Part shown: positions 53,020 through 62,270 of the stretch, in pieces
How positions within the stretch are numbered: the first letter of the stretch is position 1
Layout of the letters: each line of letters begins with the position of its first letter
Program-made: the position numbers and the translations under genes
The notes under the pieces: model-generated
Database searches by the model: none
The model's input: the letters and a program-made list of their open reading frames with translations, nothing else
Told to the model about the DNA's origin: nothing
From: Bdellovibrionales bacterium CG10_big_fil_rev_8_21_14_0_10_45_34
GTDB lineage: Bacteria; Bdellovibrionota; Bdellovibrionia; Bdellovibrionales; 1-14-0-10-45-34
DNA length: 64,000 nucleotides
NCBI GenBank assembly: GCA_002778785.1
Contig: PEZS01000001.1
Location: 327,666-391,665 of the forward strand
Direction of reading: 5' to 3'

Positions 53020-54285
53020 ATGACTGTGGCAGTTCTAGCGGTAGCGGGCCTCTTTTTCCTAGGTCACTTCCTTAAATGGCTTTTTAGTAAAACGAAGATA
53101 CCCGATCTTCTTCTATTAGTGGGCCTAGGCGTTTTGCTCCGAGTGACGGGTTTAATTTCAGTAGCTGATTTTGGGAAAGTTGGAACTTTTTTGTCCACGG
53201 TCGCGCTTATCGTGATTCTCTATCACGGTGGACTGAGTCTCAAAGCAAGTGATCTCAAGGGATCGTCAGCGCCAGCATTGGGTATTTCGTTAGTGGGCTT
53301 TTCTTTGGTCATTCTTATCGGGATGGCCATTGCTATGGGGCTCGGCTTTCAAGATTGGCAGGCAGGTCTTTTGTTTGGCGTAAGTATTGGTAGTACTTCT
53401 AGCGCCATAGTTATCCCCATGGTTCGGTTTCTGAGTGTTTCCGATCGTATGAAGACGATCCTGTCTTTGGAATCATCGTTTACCGATGTACTGGCAATCG
53501 TTATAGCTTTAGTGCTCATTGATGGCTTTGTTGCGGGTAAGATCAACGTGAGAGAAATCTTTCTTGGCATTGGCCCGGGTACTCTCATGGCGATTCTTTT
53601 AGGAATTTTGTTCGGCTTAGCTTGGGCTTTTCTTAAAAAGACCTTTTCTTTCTTAAAGGGGCTTCATTTTTCAGGCGAAGCGTGGGCTGCTCTGACTTAT
53701 GCGATTATCACTTTGATCGGTTACAATGGCGCTATGGCCGTGTTGGCTCTCGGTTTTTGTCTTTCAAATATGGATCTGTTGCCAGATTGGCTGAGCAGTA
53801 AGCTCGAGAAAAACGCGGTGACTCGCGAAGAATTAACTTTGCTGGGGGAAATTGCTTTTATACTAAAAACTTTTTTCTTCATTTACTTGGGTATGATGGT
53901 TGAATTTACCGGCTGGGGACTTCTCGGGATTGCACTCGTGACAAGCGTACTGATATTCATTAGTCGTTACCTCTTTGTACGGTTGCTACTGAGGCCATCC
54001 CACTATGATAGGATAGATGCGATGGCCGCAATGGCAATGGGGCCTCGTGGGCTTGCCTGTGCTGTTCTTGCTACGATTCCACTTCAGAGGGGGCTTCCGT
54101 ATGGTGCCTGGATGCAGGATGCTGTCTTCACTGTCATTCCGGTCACTGTTATTTTCACTTCGACATTAGTATTTTTTGTCGAAAAACCAAAGCTTCGGCA
54201 AAAACTGGAAAAGTTCTTCAAGTCCTACCGAGACGACAGTTTACCCTCTGTCTCAAGCGTAGTAAACACTACGCCAAGTGTTTAA
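53020..54285 (+). CDS. cation/proton antiporter (CPA family)
   Basis: 421 residues with about 12 membrane segments. PDLLLLVGLGVLLR and the core SSFTDVLAIVIALVLI correspond to the CPA transport core; the Asp of FTD sits where CPA1 members have ND. GSTSSAIVIP replaces the usual TDPA unwound segment. GPRGLACAVLA near the C-terminus is typical of NhaP-like proteins. It probably exchanges Na+ or K+ for H+; ion choice is unclear. Confidence 0.85.
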   Translation: MTVAVLAVAGLFFLGHFLKWLFSKTKIPDLLLLVGLGVLLRVTGLISVADFGKVGTFLSTVALIVILYHGGLSLKASDLKGSSAPALGISLVGFSLVILIGMAIAMGLGFQDWQAGLLFGVSIGSTSSAIVIPMVRFLSVSDRMKTILSLESSFTDVLAIVIALVLIDGFVAGKINVREIFLGIGPGTLMAILLGILFGLAWAFLKKTFSFLKGLHFSGEAWAALTYAIITLIGYNGAMAVLALGFCLSNMDLLPDWLSSKLEKNAVTREELTLLGEIAFILKTFFFIYLGMMVEFTGWGLLGIALVTSVLIFISRYLFVRLLLRPSHYDRIDAMAAMAMGPRGLACAVLATIPLQRGLPYGAWMQDAVFTVIPVTVIFTSTLVFFVEKPKLRQKLEKFFKSYRDDSLPSVSSVVNTTPSV

Positions 54286-54603
54286 GAAATCGTTTGGCAG
54301 CGCGCGCCGACTGGACCCTAGAAAAGGTGTGGCAGAAGACGTTTGGTTTAACCCTGATAGCTGAAATTATCTGTAAGTGTGTTTAAATCTCTCAGAAACA
54401 GCAATGGAAGTGGCTTTGCTAACTTTGGTGCAATAAGCATTGACCATTCGCTCATTTGTGATCAACTGAACATTGCTCGGTTTCAATGGATTGCTTTTGT
54501 TTGGCTGCTGTGCAGTTTCAATATTAGCCATCGGAAAAATGGATCCAACATGCGGATCCGTTTTTTTCTTCCGAGTGACTATTTTTCAAAAGGAGAATCG
54601 AAA
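54286..54603 (+). other. sodB leader region
   Basis: 318 bases with no separate gene. The sodB frame stays open upstream to 54379, but that extension lacks protein character. It contains the hairpin at 54535-54567 and the sodB ribosome-binding site AAAGGAG. Confidence 0.5.
54535..54567 (+). terminator. terminator-like hairpin in sodB leader
   Basis: AAAAATGGATCC pairs with GGATCCGTTTTT (one T-G pair) around AACATGC, ending in a run of seven T. It lies 37 bases before sodB, so it may end read-through from the antiporter gene or act as an attenuator. Confidence 0.6.
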
Positions 54604-55185
54604 ATGTCTTATGCTAACCTTCCTCAGCTGCCCTATGCTTTGAACGCACTGGCGCCGCATATATCTGGTGAAACCCTAGAGTATCATTACGGAAAGCATC
54701 ACAAAGCGTATGTAGACAATTTGAACAACTTGGTTCGAGGCACTGAGCACGAGAAGAAGTCATTGGAAGACATAATTAAGACATCCCAAGGAGGCGTCTT
54801 TAACAATGCTGCTCAGGTTTGGAATCACACTTTTTATTGGCATTGTCTCACACCGCAGCCGACGGAACCCAAAGGGGTTTTGCTAGAGGAAATCAAGAAG
54901 ACATTCGGTAGTGTAGAAGACTTCACAAAGAATTTTTCAGATGCCGCAATACGGACGTTTGGTTCTGGTTGGGCCTGGCTTGTCGTGGATGATTCGGGAA
55001 AACTTGCTATAGAAAGCACAAGCAATGCGGATACTCCTATGCGCACGGGCAAAAAAACGCTTTTGACTTGTGATGTTTGGGAGCACGCTTACTACATCGA
55101 TTACAGGAACGCTCGACCGAAGTATGTTGATGCGTTTTGGAAGCTGGTTAACTGGGATTTCGCCTCAAAAAATCTTAGCGAGTAG
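54604..55185 (+). CDS. sodB: iron superoxide dismutase
   Basis: 193 residues, the usual SodB length. Metal ligands appear in YHYGKHHKAYV (His), VWNHTFYWHCL (His) and DVWEHAYYIDY (Asp and His). GGVFNNAAQVWNH with Gln before the second ligand is the Fe-type pattern. It removes superoxide in the cytoplasm. Start fixed by AAAGGAG and the canonical MSYANLPQLPYAL. The next gene starts 11 bases later. Confidence 0.95.
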   Translation: MSYANLPQLPYALNALAPHISGETLEYHYGKHHKAYVDNLNNLVRGTEHEKKSLEDIIKTSQGGVFNNAAQVWNHTFYWHCLTPQPTEPKGVLLEEIKKTFGSVEDFTKNFSDAAIRTFGSGWAWLVVDDSGKLAIESTSNADTPMRTGKKTLLTCDVWEHAYYIDYRNARPKYVDAFWKLVNWDFASKNLSE

Positions 55186-55196
55186 AATGGCATCAA

Positions 55197-56084
55197 ATGG
55201 GTGCACTTCTTATTTATGGGTGCGGCGAGCTGGGGTCGCGCCTAGCGGGTTACTTCAGTAAAAGCTGTGAGACTCAGGGGTGCCCCTACGACGCCATTTA
55301 TGGTGTTACCCAATCCAGCCGGAGTTGGGAAAATCTTCGAGAGCTCGGAGTTGTGCCTCTACTTAACTCTGAAGTTTTAGAAGTCTTAAAAGGTAAGATT
55401 GTTCAAAATGTGGTTTTGGCGGTGCCTCCCTCCAAGGCTTCTGAGCTCTATCACCGAGAAATCAACGACATTGTAAGAGTTCTGAAAGGCCGCCAGGAAT
55501 ACGCGAACCAGCGTTGGGTGTTTATATCAAGTTCATCTGTATTTTTAGAGGATCAAGGTAATGTGGTTAACGAAGATTCAGCGGTTAACTCGAATTCACT
55601 TTTATATCGATCCGAGCGCATAGCCGCTTCTCGAGGTGGCACCATCGTAAGACTTGCCGGTTTGTACTCAGATAATAAAGGTCCACACATGTACTATCAG
55701 AAATACAAAGGGCCGATTGAGCGCCCTTTGCGATGGGTCAATTTAATTCACTACGACGATGCAGCAAGAGCAATTGCGCATGTGTTGATGTCGCCGTCAG
55801 AATTTGCTCATTTCACATTTTTGTTTTCGGATAATCACCCGTTAAGAAGGCAAGAAATCGTTACGGGAAATAGGGTTGATGAAATCGGAGAGGGAGCTGG
55901 ATCTGAGATAATGATAATTAACCAAAGGCCTCACGACAATGAAATCTCGAAACGCAAAGAAGTCTCTGAACGCAATGGAATCGCTGCCAGCGGTAAGCAA
56001 ATAGATTCGCTGCGCAGCTGGCGGATTATTAACGCATCCCCCGTCCACACCAGATTTAAAGCGTCGCCACCATATGGCGTTTAA
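55197..56084 (+). CDS. Rossmann-fold NAD(P)-dependent epimerase/reductase-like protein
   Basis: 295 residues. LIYGCGELGSRLAGYF (about 4-19) is a GxGxxG dinucleotide site; RWVFISSSSVF and LLYRSERIAASRGGTIVRLAGLYS recall extended SDR (YeeZ-like) proteins, but the canonical YxxxK becomes YRSER. It starts 11 bases after sodB. The C-terminal 60 residues look disordered. Convergent overlap of 29 bases with the next gene. Confidence 0.75.
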   Translation: MGALLIYGCGELGSRLAGYFSKSCETQGCPYDAIYGVTQSSRSWENLRELGVVPLLNSEVLEVLKGKIVQNVVLAVPPSKASELYHREINDIVRVLKGRQEYANQRWVFISSSSVFLEDQGNVVNEDSAVNSNSLLYRSERIAASRGGTIVRLAGLYSDNKGPHMYYQKYKGPIERPLRWVNLIHYDDAARAIAHVLMSPSEFAHFTFLFSDNHPLRRQEIVTGNRVDEIGEGAGSEIMIINQRPHDNEISKRKEVSERNGIAASGKQIDSLRSWRIINASPVHTRFKASPPYGV

Positions 56085-56682
56085 GTGGATAGCCTTTTTC
56101 GGAAGCCACATTATCAACAAGCGTAACAACCTGTGAATGTAGACTATCAAATGAGCTATTGTTGTAGAGGTGGTGAAGACTTGTTTTTGAGGCTACATCG
56201 AAGTCTGTTAAAGCGGCCTCAAATTCTGTCGTCAATGCGTTGTACCAACCAAGATCAAGATTCCTAAATCCATCGTCTAGGTCACGAGATTGCCAAACAG
56301 AAGGATCGACTTTTAAGAAAACTATCAAATCATAAGGGTCGTCTTCAAACCATCGGCTAATAGACTGTTCTATGAGCTTTTTTTGGACGCGACTCATTCG
56401 GTTGGGATTTCCGTTGTGGATGAGTTTCGTGTAAACAGCAATATCGAGTAGGCAGCGATCCGTAATGATCAGGTCATGTTTGGCTTCTCTGGCCTCTTGC
56501 TCGGCCAATATAGAATGAGACAGAACCCACCATTCCGTTTTGAAGTCGGCTTCAGTATCTACCGGATACGGACATTCCCTCACAGTCTCTCTAACAACGT
56601 GTGCGTTGCCGTAGTGACGTAGCAAGGTTTTAGATAGCGTTGTTTTACCGACTCCCTGCGCTCCAATTAGACCAATCTTCAT
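56056..56682 (-). CDS. AAA_28-type nucleotide-binding protein (NadR/Ttd14-like)
   Basis: 208 residues from the ATG at 56682 behind AAAGGAG. Walker A GAQGVGKTTLSK (about 7-18), then VRETVRECP, DLIITDRCLLD and LIVFLKVD, the pattern of NadR-kinase-like and Ttd14 proteins. It is probably a nucleoside or nicotinamide-ribose-type kinase; substrate unknown. It precedes no clear partner. Confidence 0.78.
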   Translation of the reverse strand: MKIGLIGAQGVGKTTLSKTLLRHYGNAHVVRETVRECPYPVDTEADFKTEWWVLSHSILAEQEAREAKHDLIITDRCLLDIAVYTKLIHNGNPNRMSRVQKKLIEQSISRWFEDDPYDLIVFLKVDPSVWQSRDLDDGFRNLDLGWYNALTTEFEAALTDFDVASKTSLHHLYNNSSFDSLHSQVVTLVDNVASEKGYPLKRHMVATL

Positions 56683-56766
56683 AGGACCAAATCTCCTTTT
56701 GGGTAAGGCGGACACCATAGTCCACACCTTCCAAAGGAAAAAGCAAAAAGTGCATCCGAATACAAG

Positions 56767-57396
56767 TTAATTTAGGGCTGGAAATGCCCCCTTTAGCCCA
56801 TCAATCAAAAATTGCGCCGCTGTGGAAGCTAAAACCAGACCCATCAAGCGCGATAGGATATTCATTCCAATTTGCCCAAGAGCTGTTGCGATACGATGGG
56901 CTTCATTAAGGGTCAAGAAGACTATCATGACCACCACGATTATAGAAAGATAGAGCGCCGCATGCTGCAAACCACCCTGAGCCCGTTCCGAAAGTATAAA
57001 CACGCTCACAATGGCACCTGGTCCGGACAACAGGGGAATCGCCAGCGGAAATACCGCAATGTCGTCTTTAAGTGCGCCTTCTTCGTGCTCCTCGGAAGTC
57101 CCTTTTGCTCGAGGGCTGCGGGCATTTAACATATCAATGGAAATCAAAAGTAAGAGAATGCCCCCCGCAATTCTTAAGGCCGGTACTGAGATATTAAGAG
57201 TTTTAAAAAAATAGCCGCCTGCAACAGCACAAAATAGCAGAATACTACCTGCGACCAATGAGGCCCGCCGAGCCGTCACGCGCCGCTTAGACATTGAAGA
57301 GGTGCTAGTCATAGATAGAAAAGGCGGGATAGCTCCGATGGGATTCACAATAGTTATTAAGGTGGAGAGTGTGACGAAAAAGAAGCCTTCGAGCAT
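56767..57396 (-). CDS. MarC-family membrane protein
   Basis: 209 residues with six membrane segments. LITIVNPIGAIPPFLSMT, ALRIAGGILLLLISIDML and AIPLLSGPGAIVSVFIL are MarC-family hallmarks. It lies in the inner membrane. Despite its name MarC is not shown to export drugs; role unknown. Confidence 0.93.
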   Translation of the reverse strand: MLEGFFFVTLSTLITIVNPIGAIPPFLSMTSTSSMSKRRVTARRASLVAGSILLFCAVAGGYFFKTLNISVPALRIAGGILLLLISIDMLNARSPRAKGTSEEHEEGALKDDIAVFPLAIPLLSGPGAIVSVFILSERAQGGLQHAALYLSIIVVVMIVFLTLNEAHRIATALGQIGMNILSRLMGLVLASTAAQFLIDGLKGAFPALN

Positions 57397-57493
57397 GGGA
57401 GCTAATTACCTGCGCATGAGAGTTCGATATGGGTAGATTGTAACATAATAGTTCTTTGAGAAGCCACAAGTATTTGAGTCAGATTGGCTTCTC

Positions 57494-59314
57494 ATGCACA
57501 CTGAGAGAGTGAAAACATTTGACCTTCGCCGCCTCGAGCGGCGCGCGCGACTCTATAGAAAACGATATGATAGTAGTTCTAACGATCTAGGACGGATACG
57601 AGATATTCGTCTCTATTCGGGTCTGACTACCATGGGTCTATTTGTTGTTTCTGTTTTTTTTAAAGGATACGGATTCGAATGGGTGGCGCTGTTTGTTGGC
57701 TTACCCAGCTGGCTCTTTCTTGTGAGGCGGACGCGCTTGCGCCAACAAGCGGTGTTGAGATTGCAAAGGATTCTTGCGTTCTCAGAGCGGCAGATTCTTA
57801 AAAGGAAAGGCGAATACAAGGCTCCCGAAAGCTACGGCGCTATTAGTTTTGAAAAGCTGTTTAGTGAATCTGAAGTAACTAAGATGCATCTCGAAAATAG
57901 ACTCGATTTTGACATGCTGGCGGTTGATTTTGAATTTTTTAGACGAGGTGGGGTTTTTGATATTCTTTCCGAAGTGACAAGCCGGCGAGGGCGACTAGCT
58001 CTGGTATGTCATTTTCTAAAATCCTTAACCGGTCAGTCGACATTGTCGACTGATGTGAGATTTTTCCTTAAAAATGCAAACGAGGGGTTTTCCTTTTGGT
58101 TAAGGATTTGGGCTTGGCTCGGTGAGCTTCCTAGAAATGTGAAGTTTGAGAAAAAAGCGCCCGTAAGACATGAAAATGCAATGTTAGTGGGTGTTTGGAT
58201 TTTTTGGTTGGTTGCGGTGGCGGCAATCTTTTTTTATGAGCAATCTTTGCCTGTCCAAGGCGCGGCGATTGGTTTGTTTTGGCTAGCTAATCTTCTGGCT
58301 CTTTTTGCAGTTGGGAGTCGGTTTTCTGCTGCGGTTTCTTTGGAGTCTCAGTTTCGTCGATGGAAACGTTTTACGCTCAAAACGGCAGAGGATCGATCAG
58401 TTTTGCAAAAGTATGGGCTTCTTGAAGACCTTACTGATAAATCTTCCATAAATCTCTTTTCAAAACTGCAACTTCAAGTCGCTGTTTTGAGCATAGAAGG
58501 GCATCCTCTCGTTTACTTGTTACTTAATCTAATACTGCCGTGGTCACTTACGGCTGGTACGCTTCTTAACCATATTATTTCTCAGCTCGAAAAAAGATTG
58601 CCAACATGGCAAAAAGAGCTTGATCGTTTGGAGATTTTTTTATCGGCCTACTTTGCTTTTGCTAGGGGCGGTGCCAGGTTACCCGAGTCTGTGCAGGATG
58701 CGGAGCTTTTGATGATAGATTTTTATCATCCCGCATTGCCGGATGATAAGAGAGTCTCTAACTCTTTTGATTCTCAGGGTGTTGTCGTGTTGATTACCGG
58801 ATCAAATATGTCGGGTAAATCAACATTTTTAAAAACGCTTCTCATCAACCAGTTGCTCTCGCAAGCTGGCTTTGGAGTCTACGCGAAAAAATGGACATCG
58901 CCCGACTGTCGAATCATGTCTAGCTTACGCATTCAAGATGATCTTGGGGACGGATTGTCCTATTTCTATGCAGAAGTTAAACGGCTAGTTGCCATTAAAA
59001 ACTCTCTTTCTTTGGTCCCGAGTAAAAGACATTTTGTTGCAGTAGACGAAATTTTTAGAGGTACAAACAATAAAGAGAGGTTAGAGGGGGCCAAAAAGGT
59101 TATTTTGGATTGGCTTGAAGCTAATGGTTTCTTTTTTGTTTCATCGCATGATCTTCAGCTGGCAGAGCTGGAAAACGAGAGTAAGGGTGTTATCAACTAC
59201 CATTTTGCAGAAAGTTATTCGAAGGGCCGAATGGAGTTTGATTTTTCGCTAAAGAGAGGACCGTCGCCAAGCACCAATGCTCTGGAGATTATGAAATCAG
59301 AGGGGCTTTTTTAG
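57494..59314 (+). CDS. membrane-associated MutS-like ATPase
   Basis: 606 residues. Four probable membrane segments in two pairs (about 45-78 and 228-276) flank or interrupt a helical lever region; the C-terminal MutS domain V has Walker A TGSNMSGKST (about 433), signature SLRIQDDLGDGLSYF, and Walker B HFVAVDEIFRGTNN (about 512), then SSHDLQL. It lacks the MutS mismatch-binding domain. Members occur in several phyla with unknown role. Start uncertain: ATG 57494 lacks a ribosome-binding site; GTG 57509 is possible. Confidence 0.85.
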   Translation: MHTERVKTFDLRRLERRARLYRKRYDSSSNDLGRIRDIRLYSGLTTMGLFVVSVFFKGYGFEWVALFVGLPSWLFLVRRTRLRQQAVLRLQRILAFSERQILKRKGEYKAPESYGAISFEKLFSESEVTKMHLENRLDFDMLAVDFEFFRRGGVFDILSEVTSRRGRLALVCHFLKSLTGQSTLSTDVRFFLKNANEGFSFWLRIWAWLGELPRNVKFEKKAPVRHENAMLVGVWIFWLVAVAAIFFYEQSLPVQGAAIGLFWLANLLALFAVGSRFSAAVSLESQFRRWKRFTLKTAEDRSVLQKYGLLEDLTDKSSINLFSKLQLQVAVLSIEGHPLVYLLLNLILPWSLTAGTLLNHIISQLEKRLPTWQKELDRLEIFLSAYFAFARGGARLPESVQDAELLMIDFYHPALPDDKRVSNSFDSQGVVVLITGSNMSGKSTFLKTLLINQLLSQAGFGVYAKKWTSPDCRIMSSLRIQDDLGDGLSYFYAEVKRLVAIKNSLSLVPSKRHFVAVDEIFRGTNNKERLEGAKKVILDWLEANGFFFVSSHDLQLAELENESKGVINYHFAESYSKGRMEFDFSLKRGPSPSTNALEIMKSEGLF

Positions 59315-59394
59315 TGGCAACGTCTGCGAGTATGATTGTTGTAAAAGTGGAAAAGAGTTGTAGATACTTATTGCGGGTCCGACGAAAGAGTTAA

Positions 59395-59428
59395 AGCAAA
59401 AGCGGCACCTTCGGGTGCCGCTTTTGCT
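59395..59428. terminator. bidirectional terminator with TTCG loop
   Basis: 15-bp perfect stem AGCAAAAGCGGCACC / complement around a TTCG tetraloop between convergent genes; the A/T ends of the stem give U-rich tails in both directions. Confidence 0.88.
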
Positions 59429-59440
59429 GGGAATTTGAAC

Positions 59441-60634
59441 CTAGCAGAATGTGAAGCTACAGTTGCAAGAGTTATCAACGTCGAGATAGCAACTTTGCGC
59501 ATAGCAAGCTTGGTAAAACTGGGTATACGTCGCGTATCCCACACCGCTGAAACTTCCTCCGACAATTACGTTTGTGGAGCAGTAGGGTTCGCCCGTATTG
59601 TCGTGATACAGCTGAAACGGTAAGTAAGTTGGACAGGTTTGAGGGGCAATGGGAGATTCACGTATGGCGACCGTGCCATTGCTAAAATCTTGGCGTCCAG
59701 GTAGAAACGGTTCCCACGGCAGTGGTTCGGTTGGATCTTGGCTGCCTCCTCCAGTTTGGCTTTCAGCAACCGCATCCGAGCACACTTTCGTATCCATGTA
59801 GTTGGCAAAGAAGCCTAGAAGCTCGTTATAGGCCCAGTCTGCATCAATATTGATCGGGTATCCACACGCAGCGAGGGCGGTTTGAATATCGGCAAGTTCG
59901 TATCCTAAAACATCCTTGATGTAATGAATCCAATGAGATTTAAACTCTAAATCTGAACTGTAAAGACGGTGGGCCTCTTCGTGCGCAAAAGTGCCAAACA
60001 TTTGATTGTAGGTTAGCCCAGGCGCAACCACAAAAAGTACAATAGATTTAGAGGGGTCTACTGTATAGCTTAGCGGTTTTTCCTCACATACGACAGGGCC
60101 CGGAAATCCACTTAGATCCGGAGTACAAGAGTAGTGGCCCTCGTGTTTTGTGACCACGCCGGCTTCTTGGCCGATCCTTAAAATAAGTGAAGCAAAGTTG
60201 CCGGTATAGTTTAAGTCAATTAATTGCTGAATCGCCGAGGCGGGTATGTGTTGTCCGACTGAGCTTGAGTTGTCATAATACAGCCTTGCAGCTTGGTCCT
60301 TAATAGCGCATTGAGTGTCGATGCAATAAACGTCGTTGGTGCTATTTTTCGCAGCCTTAAGTAAAGTATCAAACTTTACATCGACCTTGTCGCGCACCAT
60401 AGTGCAGAGCTTTTTCAATAAGTACGTTTCTTCGATTGTGGGAAGGTCAGGAGTTCCGTAAACATTTACCTGTAGCGGCTGTGAGGGAGGCGGGGTGCTA
60501 GGCCCGCATGTGACCTGCGAGTTTGCTGACTGGCTTACCACAAATACGCATAGCACGATCATCCGACTTGCGATCAGTCTCGCTCTTTGGATATTAATTC
60601 CAGATTTGGTTATTTTTGGAGTATTTGATTTCAT
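59441..60634 (-). CDS. secreted protein with HExxH zinc-peptidase motif
   Basis: 397 residues. Signal sequence MIVLCVFVVSQSANSQVTCG (about 26-45). HEEAHRLYS (about 217) is an HExxH motif in a helix, and the downstream NELLGFFANYMD (about 268) offers a third Glu ligand as in gluzincins. Many Cys (CIDTQC, CYAQSC, CNC) point to disulfides outside the cytoplasm. Family not recognised. It is one of four minus-strand exported-protein genes. Confidence 0.72.
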   Translation of the reverse strand: MKSNTPKITKSGINIQRARLIASRMIVLCVFVVSQSANSQVTCGPSTPPPSQPLQVNVYGTPDLPTIEETYLLKKLCTMVRDKVDVKFDTLLKAAKNSTNDVYCIDTQCAIKDQAARLYYDNSSSVGQHIPASAIQQLIDLNYTGNFASLILRIGQEAGVVTKHEGHYSCTPDLSGFPGPVVCEEKPLSYTVDPSKSIVLFVVAPGLTYNQMFGTFAHEEAHRLYSSDLEFKSHWIHYIKDVLGYELADIQTALAACGYPINIDADWAYNELLGFFANYMDTKVCSDAVAESQTGGGSQDPTEPLPWEPFLPGRQDFSNGTVAIRESPIAPQTCPTYLPFQLYHDNTGEPYCSTNVIVGGSFSGVGYATYTQFYQACYAQSCYLDVDNSCNCSFTFC

Positions 60635-60706
60635 ATATAGAATCCCCTTTACTTAGTTTTTTGCCTTAACTGAAAAACCACCTATTCCCCTAAAAAAACT
60701 GACACT

Positions 60707-61942
60707 TTAAGTGCCAGGGATAGTTACAGACACTTGGTTGCTCGTTCCTCGGCTTGGTGAGGTAATTTGTATCTTGCAAGTTCTACTGTTCGAAGGAATC
60801 GATGTGATCTTAAAATTTACCTGAGCGGAACTTTGGTAGCTGACTTCTGCTGCAACATAAATGTTGTTGCACATGGCATAAACGGTTGAGTTTCCGTCAG
60901 ACAAAAACTGACCATAGGCCTCTACATAAGACTTCCCTTCAGACAAATTGTGGCCCCAGAAAACTAGGCCGTTTGAGTTTATTATTGGCGCAGCTTTTAC
61001 GAGAATGGGCTTTGTATTACTTGGCACTCCATTCGCAAATACCTGAAGGCTGCAAGTCTCATCGTAGTTTCTGACGGGGATGTACACGTTGACTTGGTTA
61101 TTCGATTTATAGCTCACTTTAGTGGTAACAGCTGCTCCTGTACAAGTCGCGGCTGCTGTTACGGTGGTGGCATTAAGGTTTGAACCATAGATTTCGATAT
61201 AGGTTCTGTTCGCATGTCTGTCGGAAGACTGCACGTTAAGACCTGCAATATTCGGTGACAACGGAAACTGATAGGCGGGGGAATTGGTGCCATTTGATGA
61301 GTAGTAGGCGGTCAGAGGCAGCGCGCCTGCTCCGCAGCTTGCATAAACATCTCGTGTTCGTTGTTGACAAGCGCTGAGAGAGTCAGCAGACGTGCCAATT
61401 TCGAAAACTGTTTTATTGTGGTAGGCGCCGTTTCCAGAACAGGCGCTTCCTTGTATTTTACAAAGAGTATTCACCGTTTTACTCGCCTTGACCACTCCGT
61501 CTTGAATAAACTCTGCTTTTACATTTCGACTCGTCTGACATGAGTTTGCACGAGCTCTCGCTTTTGTCATGCAAACACTTGAATCGACATCTGCATTGTT
61601 GCTGGAATCAAAAACAACGGTGCTACTTGGTGAGGTAGGACATTCAACAAGGGCCACCTTACAAAGTGATTCGGGGCTGTATTTGACAGCTACCGAACCC
61701 TCAACTTCGCACACCTTCTTCCATTCTGGTATTCGTGCAGCACACTTGGACTGTGATTCTGAAGCGAAGGGTGAGGTATCTGTAAAGAAAGTGTTGATTG
61801 CGATATCTTGCCGGGGCCAACAATTTTCGACCTTTACCTCGCACTTGCGGGCTGCGCCGAATGCTGCTTGAATTTGGAGTAATTGGAGTAATAGGACACT
61901 TACAAAAATGTGAAAAGGCACACTCGTCAATTTGAATTGCAT
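60707..61942 (-). CDS. secreted protein with Cys repeats and TIG-like domains
   Basis: 411 residues. Signal peptide MQFKLTSVPFHIFVSVLLLQ ending AAFGA. The N-terminal 215 residues hold three repeats of about 60 residues, each with Cys patterns such as CKVALVECP...C-R...SCQ. The C-terminal part carries two beta-rich repeats (AGLNVQSSDRHANRTYIEIY and SNGLVFWGHNLSEGKSYVEAYG) resembling IPT/TIG-like modules. Probably surface-exposed or secreted; partner unknown. AGGGGG lies before the ATG. Confidence 0.7.
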   Translation of the reverse strand: MQFKLTSVPFHIFVSVLLLQLLQIQAAFGAARKCEVKVENCWPRQDIAINTFFTDTSPFASESQSKCAARIPEWKKVCEVEGSVAVKYSPESLCKVALVECPTSPSSTVVFDSSNNADVDSSVCMTKARARANSCQTSRNVKAEFIQDGVVKASKTVNTLCKIQGSACSGNGAYHNKTVFEIGTSADSLSACQQRTRDVYASCGAGALPLTAYYSSNGTNSPAYQFPLSPNIAGLNVQSSDRHANRTYIEIYGSNLNATTVTAAATCTGAAVTTKVSYKSNNQVNVYIPVRNYDETCSLQVFANGVPSNTKPILVKAAPIINSNGLVFWGHNLSEGKSYVEAYGQFLSDGNSTVYAMCNNIYVAAEVSYQSSAQVNFKITSIPSNSRTCKIQITSPSRGTSNQVSVTIPGT

Positions 61943-62270
61943 TTAATCCCCCTTACATACGTTATTGGCAACAGTTCAGGAAGGTGCAAGGTCAATGCCC
62001 AAGGTGTGGATCATTAAGGAACATGTAATTTCGTTCTAAAGGTAATAACGTACCGTTATGAAACAAGGAGTATATCGTTGGCTAACTTAGTTTGTGCAAT
62101 GGTTAAAAGCTTGGTCAAAAGAAAACAGGAACTACTTACCCATTTCTGTTCTCTGTGTAGCTTGAAGTAGGTTACTAAGCAAAAATACTTTCATATGTTT
62201 CGCGGAGATTACAAAGCTCGTTAGCTTCTGTCTCGTCATGATGCAGGAGAAACAGTAAGCACTTTGTGAT
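61943..62270. other. gap between exported-protein genes
   Basis: 328 bases with no convincing gene. It includes an inverted repeat ATAACG-TAC-CGTTAT at 62045-62059, about 100 bases upstream of the TIG-like protein gene, a possible operator. Confidence 0.4.

Noticed and set aside
54379-54603. 75-residue extension of SodB
   Set aside because: SodB families start at MSYANLPQLPYAL; the extension contains a terminator-like hairpin.
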